Origin: a virus
Direction: 5' to 3' (one strand)
DNA length: 38,014 nucleotides
Virus record (IMG/VR): IMGVR_UViG_3300034198_006004
Span: 1 to 38,014 of that record
Within the stretch, counting starts at the first letter, position 1. The number at the start of each line of letters is the position of its first letter. Of this stretch, positions 22,111 through 27,731 are shown piece after piece. Under the pieces are notes generated by a model, which had not been told where the DNA came from, ran no database searches, and saw only the letters and a program-made list of their open reading frames with translations. Both the position numbers and the translations under genes were made by a program.

Positions 22111-23684
22111 TTAAGAGTCGCCCGCCCGTCACTGTACGGGTCACTGTATTCTTCTGCCTGAATCAGCCCGCCAATGGCCATGACCATCGACGCGGCTTTG
22201 TCAATTCGTTTGCGGTTGGTCAAGCGCTGTACTTTGGCAATCTTGCGGTGCCCATTGTCGTCTGACTTCACCATCGTGTTGTCAACGCACCAACGGAGAG
22301 AGGCGTCGTTTTCGTGGATCAGCCGCCCCATATGCAGTAGGTCCTCGACGCGCTTTACCGCTGGCGATTGGTCCCGGTAATCCTGCCCAAACTTGATCAC
22401 CTCCATGCCGCCCTCAGCGAGAGCTACTGCGGTGTCGCGTGCGCCCCAGGCGTCATAACACACGCTCTGGATCTGGTACTGTTCGTTTAACGTGCGGATG
22501 TGGTCAGCGACGAATCGCCAGTCGGTAACGTTGCCTGGGGTGAGAACGATGTGCCCGTCAAGCGCCCATTGCCCATAGGGAACGGCGTCGCGCTTCTCGC
22601 GGCCTCGTACATCGTCTTCGGGTAGATAGCCCCAGGAGCGGAGGAATACATTGCCGTCAGGCAGCTTCCATACCAGGGTGAACGCTGTTAAGTCGCGGGT
22701 GGCGCCAAGGTCTAAGCCACCAAAGCACGGAGCCTGTCGTAGCACGTCTTCGGATACTGCACCCGTGCGCTCATCCCATAGCTGTATGTCCAACCACGCC
22801 GTCTCAGAGCCCATCGGCTGATTCAGGTACAGGCGGCGGAACGTGGCCTCTTCGGCTTTGCTGTGCTCGGCTTTTAGGAAATCCTCTTCGTAGTCCTCAA
22901 GCTGATGGTGCCCAGTTTTCAGGAGCGGCAAAGCCAACGGCCAGAGAGAGCGGTCACGCCAGTCTGCATCTATCGGAACCTCGTGAATCATGGCCAGATA
23001 CGACTGGTCTTTGATTTTGCCGGACAGCACTTCTTTGGCGTATTGGTACTCTTGCCCCCACAAGCTCTCCATGTCGTGACCAGCGGTCGTGGGCATGATG
23101 CGCAGTGGATCGCGGCGAGACTTCCCACCTGTTGTCAGAGCTCGGTAGAGCTCCATGTGAGCTGGTCCCCAGGCGTGCAGTTCGTCGCAGACTACCAGCG
23201 ACGGGTTGTAACCGTGCTTGCCAGCGCCTTCGGCGGAAAGCACGCGCATGATGTTGCCGTTTTGGCGGTTCTCGATCCGCTTTAGGCTAGGGGTGATTCG
23301 GCATAGCTCCAACAGATCTGGCTCGGCCTTGATCATGTCGTGGACGGCGTCGAAGCAGATGCCAGCCTGTGATACGTCGGTGGCGGCAAAATAAATCTCA
23401 TGGCGGGCGGTGTCGCCCATGAAGAACTCGTAGGTGCAGACACCAGCGGCAAATTGCGTCTTGGCCTGTTTCCGGCCGCATGTCAGGAACGCTTTGCGGT
23501 ACTGCCGTCGTCCGTCCGGTCGGCGCCACCCATAAAGTTGGGTGATTGCTTCGCGCCAATGGGGGAGGAGGATGAACGGCTCAGGCTCGTCTGATTTAGT
23601 CGCTTTGGTGAGCGTAAGAGATTCGATGAAGCGGATGACGTGATCGACTTTGGCCTGATCGAAATAGTTATCCGTCTGTGCCAT
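22107..23684 (-). CDS. Terminase large subunit, 525 aa
   Basis: TerL drives packaging and cuts the concatemer. The ATPase has a Walker A variant GRKQAKT (about residues 70-76) and Walker B VVCDE (about 164-168). A coupling motif RIMPTTAG lies near 195-202. The nuclease has GGLDLGATRDLTAF (Asp near 325), a CYDAWGARDT segment and a late DKAASMVMAIGG motif that supplies the last Asp. This is the Terminase_1 (HK97-like) arrangement. It overlaps TerS by 17 bp. Confidence 0.95.
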   Translation of the reverse strand: MAQTDNYFDQAKVDHVIRFIESLTLTKATKSDEPEPFILLPHWREAITQLYGWRRPDGRRQYRKAFLTCGRKQAKTQFAAGVCTYEFFMGDTARHEIYFAATDVSQAGICFDAVHDMIKAEPDLLELCRITPSLKRIENRQNGNIMRVLSAEGAGKHGYNPSLVVCDELHAWGPAHMELYRALTTGGKSRRDPLRIMPTTAGHDMESLWGQEYQYAKEVLSGKIKDQSYLAMIHEVPIDADWRDRSLWPLALPLLKTGHHQLEDYEEDFLKAEHSKAEEATFRRLYLNQPMGSETAWLDIQLWDERTGAVSEDVLRQAPCFGGLDLGATRDLTAFTLVWKLPDGNVFLRSWGYLPEDDVRGREKRDAVPYGQWALDGHIVLTPGNVTDWRFVADHIRTLNEQYQIQSVCYDAWGARDTAVALAEGGMEVIKFGQDYRDQSPAVKRVEDLLHMGRLIHENDASLRWCVDNTMVKSDDNGHRKIAKVQRLTNRKRIDKAASMVMAIGGLIQAEEYSDPYSDGRATLN

Positions 23685-24075
23685 TCTTCTCGGCGATCAT
23701 CAGCGCCAGTTTGCCCTTTGCAGGTGCTTTCTTGCCACGAATGCCGACGCGCTGGCGCGACTTCTCGCCGATCACCAGGGAGTCTTCTAGGCCAGCCATG
23801 ACGCGGCGTGCTTTTTGGCGTTGGTCCGGGTCCTTAGCGCGGCGGAAATCGTCCAGGAGGATGACGTACTGCGCGTACAGGTCAGCGTCCGCTTGGCGGG
23901 TACCAACACCGGCCCCGTGCTGCATGTCGATCAGCTTTTGAAATTCGGCGTGGTGTCGCTTGGGAAGCCAGGACGGAGAGGTGACGGACTCTTGGAGAAA
24001 GTCGGTCGGCGCGTTGTTGGTGCCGTTAATGCCGCGCCGGGAATCGGGCTGCGGAAGAGGGCCTCGGGAGTTCAT
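23668..24075 (-). CDS. Terminase small subunit (P27-like), 135 aa
   Basis: TerS recognises the packaging site. The Pro/Gly start (MNSRGPLPQPDSRRGINGTN), then APTDF, a helical W-L region with AEFQKLIDMQHG and a long RRAKDPDQRQKARRVMAGLE helix are typical of P27-family small terminases. It has a basic C-terminal end. It is the first gene of the packaging unit. A 107-bp non-coding gap with two dyads precedes it. Confidence 0.85.
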   Translation of the reverse strand: MNSRGPLPQPDSRRGINGTNNAPTDFLQESVTSPSWLPKRHHAEFQKLIDMQHGAGVGTRQADADLYAQYVILLDDFRRAKDPDQRQKARRVMAGLEDSLVIGEKSRQRVGIRGKKAPAKGKLALMIAEKNGTDG

Positions 24076-24182
24076 GGGTGGTAAAAATTACCTAAACTGG
24101 AAACTTGGAATCGGTGGCGCGTACGCGCGAGGGGTGTTCAACGACAGGTCGTTTTATCCTCAACCTACCCCCCTGCCACCTG
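24076..24182. other. Non-coding gap before terS, candidate cos / promoter region
   Basis: No gene is seen. The gap holds a perfect 12-bp palindrome GCGCGTACGCGC (24117-24128) and a dyad GGTAA-AAA-TTACC (24080-24092), plus an AT-rich stretch next to the start of terS that could contain a leftward -10 box. HNH nucleases beside terminase genes are characteristic of cos-packaging phages, and in such phages cos usually lies close to terS. Cos itself cannot be proved from sequence alone. Confidence 0.5.
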
Positions 24183-24482
24183 CTACTCACCCCGCGCAGT
24201 CCGCACACTATGGCACGCCTTACAAAGCGACATCAGATTTCCAATCACCAACCGCAAGTGCGGCGCATCGGCAATCTTGCGAACATGATGCACATCCACC
24301 GCAGGCGTGATCCTAGGTAGGCAATCCTCGCAGCAGGGGTCCTGGTATAGCTTCAGCCGCCTTACAGCGCGCCAAGCAGCATCATACCCGCGCTCTGCTG
24401 GTGTACCACGCTCGTGCTTGCATCGCCCGGCGTGGGGTTGCTGGCAGTGGTGACACCAGCGGGTAGTGGGGAGGAATGGCAT
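24183..24482 (-). CDS. HNH endonuclease beside terminase, 99 aa
   Basis: The N-terminal zinc ribbon-like part has WCHHCQQPHAGRC and the HNH core has YQDPCCEDCL, DVHHVRKIAD (the catalytic His pair) and LVIGNLMSLCKACHSVRTAR. The pattern is that of HK97 gp74-type nucleases, which work with terminase in cos cleavage. The ATG at 24482 gives the usual compact N-terminal layout for this family. The 94-aa frame upstream overlaps it by 121 bp. It is the last gene before the cos candidate. Confidence 0.92.
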   Translation of the reverse strand: MPFLPTTRWCHHCQQPHAGRCKHERGTPAERGYDAAWRAVRRLKLYQDPCCEDCLPRITPAVDVHHVRKIADAPHLRLVIGNLMSLCKACHSVRTARGE

Positions 24483-24646
24483 ACATCCGTCTTGCTGTAG
24501 CAGGCCACACCCAAGACTCCAGTGATCGTTGCGTTACGCGTCGCCGTTGCCATGTGACAAGGTACGTAGCCTTTACGGTCAATGGCTTCGTATATCGCCT
24601 CGTCAATCGCGGCTTTGGCCTTCTGGAAATCGTCTACAACGCTCAT
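24362..24646 (-). CDS. Hypothetical protein overlapping the HNH gene, 94 aa
   Basis: The start at 24646 forms TGATG with the upstream stop, so it is likely to be translated by coupling. Its first 60 residues look like a protein (VVDDFQKAKAAIDEAIYEAI, then ATRNATITGVLGVACYSK). The last 40, inside the HNH gene, are rich in Ser, Pro and Thr, as expected of an out-of-frame reading. Either the overlap is real or the real stop has been lost. Confidence 0.4.
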   Translation of the reverse strand: MSVVDDFQKAKAAIDEAIYEAIDRKGYVPCHMATATRNATITGVLGVACYSKTDVCHSSPLPAGVTTASNPTPGDASTSVVHQQSAGMMLLGAL

Positions 24647-24969
24647 CAAAACCCAGCCATCAACGACGAACGATGCGTGTACGTAGTTGGCAGCACCTTC
24701 ACCACCTCAGCCTGCGCGGTGATCCGCTTGGCGATCTGATTCGGCGCGGCCTTCATGTAAATCCGCGTGATCGCCCGGTCTTTCTTTCTCTCGATCATGC
24801 GCGCAATAGTCGCGCGCTCACGCCGAAACTTCAACGTTTTAAGGTCGATCATCTCCCGCGTGCCATCGACGTTGTACGCGGGAATGTTCTTTTTGGCCAG
24901 CTTGATCTCGTCCAAACGCGGCTCCTCGAAAACGTTATGCGCCTTAGCGCTTGCGACGTGTACCGCCAC
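24646..24969 (-). CDS. Hypothetical basic protein, 107 aa
   Basis: Not recognised. GTG at 24969 is the start. The product is strongly basic and helical in its middle (LKTLKFRRERATIARMIERK), with a Lys/Arg-rich stretch following, so nucleic-acid contact is possible. A 45-bp gap separates it from the gene upstream. A TTGACA on the same strand at 25044-25049 lacks a good -10 at the correct spacing. Confidence 0.6.
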   Translation of the reverse strand: MAVHVASAKAHNVFEEPRLDEIKLAKKNIPAYNVDGTREMIDLKTLKFRRERATIARMIERKKDRAITRIYMKAAPNQIAKRITAQAEVVKVLPTTYTHRSSLMAGF

Positions 24970-25014
24970 TACAAACCCCGTCGGAGGTTGAGCCTACAAC
25001 ACCATCAGGCCTGA

Positions 25015-25218
25015 TCATAGAATCACATGGTTGTTCCTCTTCGTGTCAAGACTTTTTTGAACTTTTTTCAGAGCACCTACCACGCGCAATAGTTCCCACA
25101 TCGCCGCCTGGTCCGCTGACACTTGGGCGAGGCACCGCTGAAGTAGCGTGTTTTGGCGCTGTAACTCTCGCATTTCCATGCGCATAAGCACGATGGCTTG
25201 GAGCTGTTCGGGTGTCAT
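25015..25218 (-). CDS. Small coiled-coil protein, 67 aa
   Basis: The ATG at 25218 overlaps the upstream stop (ATGA). Almost the whole product is an amphipathic helix (EQLQAIVLMRMEMRELQRQN, then TLLQRCLAQVS and RVVGALKKVQKSLD). It may act as an oligomer or partner of the preceding protein. Family unknown. Confidence 0.6.
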   Translation of the reverse strand: MTPEQLQAIVLMRMEMRELQRQNTLLQRCLAQVSADQAAMWELLRVVGALKKVQKSLDTKRNNHVIL

Positions 25219-25631
25219 TTGACGCACCATGGGCAAGGAATCATCGCCGCTTCCATTCGCTTGCTTTCCTCTTCGTCAATCTCAAATTGCATCGGGTAAT
25301 CATCTGGAAGCACTGCCATCTCACCAGCGCACTTGCGGCAGAACTCTGGCTCCGTTGGCGAAACCCAATACCGGCGCGCCTTGTCCTTTTCCTGCTGCAC
25401 CCAAAGCCGTATCTCTCCAGGCGACGGCATCCGGTTGGTGGTGGAAGATGACGCCCGCGCAATATCGCTGCGTATCGCCTCCATTGCGTTGCAAGCCATC
25501 GCATCGCTGTCTGCTTCGGCCGCCAGTGCGTGTATCAGGCTCGCCATGGCCTCGGGAAGCGTGTTTTGGTAGTAGGGAAGCCCAGAAAGCATTTCAATGC
25601 GCTGGGCGGCCAGTTCAAAGCTAATGGGCAT
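25215..25631 (-). CDS. Replication-associated protein, putative zinc site, 138 aa
   Basis: The gene follows directly on the initiator and overlaps it by 11 bp. N-terminal helices (FELAAQRIEMLSGLPYYQNT, then EAMASLIHALAAEADSDA) resemble the small partner proteins that come after DnaD/O-type initiators. A C-terminal CRKCAGEMA then PCPWC could bind zinc. A helicase-loading role is possible by position, not by recognised homology. Start MPIS at 25631 is chosen over the Arg-rich longer frame. Confidence 0.6.
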   Translation of the reverse strand: MPISFELAAQRIEMLSGLPYYQNTLPEAMASLIHALAAEADSDAMACNAMEAIRSDIARASSSTTNRMPSPGEIRLWVQQEKDKARRYWVSPTEPEFCRKCAGEMAVLPDDYPMQFEIDEEESKRMEAAMIPCPWCVK

Positions 25632-26580
25632 GGTTTTTCTCCTGTATCCCGAGCATCTCTTTCGCAATGTCTAAATTTGATTTCTTCGCCGGCTGCTGTT
25701 CGCTGTCTAACACCCGTGGCGCCGGGCGCGAGTAATCGCGGTCCTGCACCCACTTCTCCAGCGTCGGGATGAAGTGGCGTTGGTTCGACTTCCGGCATTG
25801 CTCATGGGCGACGCTGTGAACCATTGCCGTTTGCCGAATCTTCCGGCACCACTCTTCCGGGCCTTCCACCGCGTCCACCGCGTGTCGCTCCCACACCCGC
25901 TTGGCGTTCGGCACGTTGCCCAGGATCGGCCAAAACTGCGCGATATCCTCGACGGCCTCCGATACGAGAGTCTGTACATCGAGCTCGTCACCGAATGGCA
26001 GGAACTCGGGTTGCTGCTGCTGTTGTTTCCGCGTCGGTGGCGGAGGCGCCGCGCGCGTTGCTGCGACAGCAGCAACGTCTGATTCTGTCTCTGTATCTGT
26101 ATCTGTCTCTGAGGGCGTCACCGTGACGGCGTTGTGACGGTGATGTGACGGTGTGGGTGTGACGGTGATGACCGTCACATGACCGTCACCGTGACGGCGA
26201 GATGTTGTCACATGTGACGGCGAGTGGCCGTCACCGTGACGGTCAACTTCCGTCACATCTCCCGGATTTGTCTTATCCCGCAGTTTTTTCATGCGAGATC
26301 GGGAACTGTCTGACTCGTATTGAAACTTGTCCCAGTTGTGTGGTCTGGCAATATCGCCGTCCATCTCCACTAAGCGAACAGTGGCCATGCGCTGAATGTG
26401 CTTCTCTAGCACATCTGGCGTAAGTCGTAGAAGAAACGCTAGTTGCTCATTGTCGGGCAAGTTTCCGCCGTATTTTTTGTACGCGCAAAGGTACAAAATC
26501 CACGTCTGAAACACTTCCGGCCCAAGCATCAAAACCTTGGGATCTGCGAGGATATCGTCGTAAAGCCTTAGCCAAGCCAT
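25621..26580 (-). CDS. Replication initiator with winged-helix N terminus, 319 aa
   Basis: Residues 1-95 have a phage replication-organiser feel: WLRLYDDILADPKVLMLGPE, then a helix-turn-helix-like LPDNEQLAFLLRLTPDVLEK and a HNWDKFQYES end typical of Rep/DnaD-type winged helices. Residues about 105-200 are a low-complexity linker (His/Asp/Thr/Ser, then Pro and Gln runs) whose DNA contains the iteron array. The C-terminal 120 residues form a second folded domain ending with LDIAKEMLGIQ. By analogy with lambda O, the N-terminal domain may bind repeats in its own gene and the C-terminal part recruit helicase. GAGG lies 7 nt before the ATG. Confidence 0.8.
   Translation of the reverse strand: MAWLRLYDDILADPKVLMLGPEVFQTWILYLCAYKKYGGNLPDNEQLAFLLRLTPDVLEKHIQRMATVRLVEMDGDIARPHNWDKFQYESDSSRSRMKKLRDKTNPGDVTEVDRHGDGHSPSHVTTSRRHGDGHVTVITVTPTPSHHRHNAVTVTPSETDTDTETESDVAAVAATRAAPPPPTRKQQQQQPEFLPFGDELDVQTLVSEAVEDIAQFWPILGNVPNAKRVWERHAVDAVEGPEEWCRKIRQTAMVHSVAHEQCRKSNQRHFIPTLEKWVQDRDYSRPAPRVLDSEQQPAKKSNLDIAKEMLGIQEKNHAH
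26115..26256 (+). repeat. Iteron array GTGACGG, candidate replication origin inside rep
   Basis: In 142 bp there are seven exact GTGACGG (starting 26123, 26134, 26145, 26159, 26191, 26214, 26236) and four exact inverted CCGTCAC (starting 26172, 26183, 26228, 26250), plus near copies at 26115 and 26205. Two perfect dyads CCGTCAC-C-GTGACGG lie at 26183-26197 and 26228-26242, a near copy at 26115-26129, and a palindrome GTCACATGTGAC at 26206-26217. Placement inside the linker-encoding part of the initiator gene is like the origin of lambda. A TCTGTATCTG microsatellite lies next to it (26087-26112). Confidence 0.8.
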
Positions 26581-26759
26581 TTACAGGCCTCGCACGCGCA
26601 AGTCTGCGCACCCGCTAGCGGGTTGAATATGTTCATGATTTTGCTCGGTTCTTTCCGCTCTAGTTCTTTAAGTGGCGGGAGTTGTCGGCATAACTCCCGC
26701 TCACAGAACCAGAGCAAAGGTGGGGGATCAGTCCCACATATCAATTATCCATCACGTAC
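26581..26759 (-). promoter_or_regulatory. Structured leader region upstream of rep, with alternative stems
   Basis: No convincing gene lies here. A long stem of 13 bp with one bulged base pairs 26640-26652 with 26705-26718. Inside it a perfect 9-bp stem GCGGGAGTT/AACTCCCGC lies at 26675-26683 with 26692-26700. A second copy of the outer half (GCTCTAGTTCT, 26657-26667) could pair with the same partner (26705-26715) with one mismatch, excluding the first. Further dyads are a 14-bp palindrome at 26610-26623 and GTGGG/CCCAC at 26720-26737. It lies in the transcript just before the initiator ATG, so it may control rep or belong to the origin. Confidence 0.6.
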
Positions 26760-26939
26760 TCAGACGTGTTCCGGTTTGAGCAGCCGCCGCAACATCGACA
26801 ACTGCTTCTGCTCCGCCCGCCAATCGCTCGGCGTCTGCGACATCACGTATTTGCGCCCATCTGGCAAGCTCCACACCTGATGCCGCTTTTGGCGGATTAG
26901 GACGGCGCCGATGCGCTTTAGTTCGTCAGTGACGGTCAT
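26760..26939 (-). CDS. HicA-like small double-stranded-RNA-binding-fold protein, 59 aa
   Basis: The layout LKRIGAVLIRQKRHQVWSLP then DGRKYVMSQTPSDWRAEQ and QLSMLRRLLK follows the HicA mRNA interferase fold. The His of KRHQ sits where HicA has its catalytic His. The Gly-Ser before it is replaced, so activity is uncertain. No HicB-like partner is next to it. The start overlaps the nuclease stop (ATGA 26936-26939). It may be a solo relative used in phage regulation. Confidence 0.65.
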   Translation of the reverse strand: MTVTDELKRIGAVLIRQKRHQVWSLPDGRKYVMSQTPSDWRAEQKQLSMLRRLLKPEHV

Positions 26940-27238
26940 TCCCTCCGCCGCTCCCACTCAGCGATCACTACGCGCGCCGCAGTTTCCGGCGAGTTGACCG
27001 TCGCAAGCTGGCCGGCCCATTTAGCGTGCCAGTCGCGCTCATCTCCGGTTAGCTCTTGCGCCGATGGCGGCTTACTTCCGTCCTTCAGCTCTAGCAGCAC
27101 ATTTAGACCGCGCCAGCCTACCAACAGGTCGGGTATGCCTTTACCCATCGGCGAGAGGATGCAAACGGACATCCCCAGCGCGCGCAGGTAGGCGACAACG
27201 GCGTTTTGGTTGGCGTCGATGCGCCCGTTGCGCCTCAT
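26936..27238 (-). CDS. VRR-NUC / PD-(D/E)XK-type nuclease, 100 aa
   Basis: The product has GRIDANQNAVVAYLRALGMS, then GIPDLLVGWRGLNVLLELKD. The Asp of IPD and the E-x-K of LELK make the D...ExK core of VRR-NUC and Holliday-junction-type nucleases. QELTGDERDWHAKW follows. At 100 aa it is the size of stand-alone phage VRR-NUC proteins, which work in recombination or branch cutting. The ATG at 27238 overlaps the upstream stop; the longer frame is Gly/Arg nonsense. Confidence 0.85.
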   Translation of the reverse strand: MRRNGRIDANQNAVVAYLRALGMSVCILSPMGKGIPDLLVGWRGLNVLLELKDGSKPPSAQELTGDERDWHAKWAGQLATVNSPETAARVVIAEWERRRE

Positions 27239-27585
27239 CGCTCCACCGCCGCCAAAACCGCCAGCATCACAGCCTCGGGCCACTCGCGCGCCTCGCCAAC
27301 CACCGGATAGCGCGAGTCGTGTTGGTGGTGTAGTGTGACCACGTACAGCCGCTTTTCTGCCTCCCAGCGCTGCCAAGTAGACACGCCTTCCATCTGAAGT
27401 GCCGCCAACGCCATTGCGGCGGCTGCTGGGTCGCTCGGCCAGTCTGGCACCACGCAATCCATCAGCCAGTTAGGCCGCTGGCCTGGGTCCGTCAGCCATA
27501 GTCGGCCTTCAAACTCGAATACCTGCCACTCCATCACGCGCTCGGCGATCAGGCGGGATTCGCGTAGGGTCCATGGGCGGGTCAT
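27235..27585 (-). CDS. Phage ABA-sandwich-like (DUF2591-type) hypothetical protein, 116 aa
   Basis: The order RLIAERVMEWQVFEFEGRLW, MDCVVPDWPSDPAAAAMALA, then WEAEKRLYVVTLHHQ and EWPEAVMLAVLAAVE resembles small phage proteins that assess padded substrates by a sandwich fold (DUF2591 type). The real role is unknown. Start and stop overlap the neighbours by 4 bp. Family assignment is by pattern. Confidence 0.6.
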   Translation of the reverse strand: MTRPWTLRESRLIAERVMEWQVFEFEGRLWLTDPGQRPNWLMDCVVPDWPSDPAAAAMALAALQMEGVSTWQRWEAEKRLYVVTLHHQHDSRYPVVGEAREWPEAVMLAVLAAVER

Positions 27586-27731
27586 GGCTTGGACTCATGC
27601 TCAATCAGGAACTCTTCCGCAAACCAGTCACCCATGCCCAACTCTGCCAGCGGGTGACCATCTGCGATGTACCGCGCCGCCGCTTCCCGCTGCTCGCGCT
27701 GGGCTGTCGCTATCAAGTCATTCGGCTGCAT
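27582..27731 (-). CDS. Small hypothetical protein, 49 aa
   Basis: An ATG at 27731 within the end of the helicase-methyltransferase gene opens a frame with a clear helical, acidic product (ATAQREQREAAARYIADGHP, then LGMGDWFAEEFLIEHE). It ends in ATGA with the next gene. Coupling and protein-like composition support it. No function is recognised. Confidence 0.6.
   Translation of the reverse strand: MQPNDLIATAQREQREAAARYIADGHPLAELGMGDWFAEEFLIEHESKP

Noticed and set aside
25044-25049. Leftward TTGACA as promoter for the gene at 24969
   Set aside because: No acceptable -10 at 16-18 nt; the nearest TATGAT is 24 nt away. It also lies inside a coding frame.
26568-26636. 22-codon leftward frame (CACEACKW) overlapping the initiator start
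   Set aside because: Too short, no ribosome site, and it covers part of a 14-bp palindrome. It may be chance.
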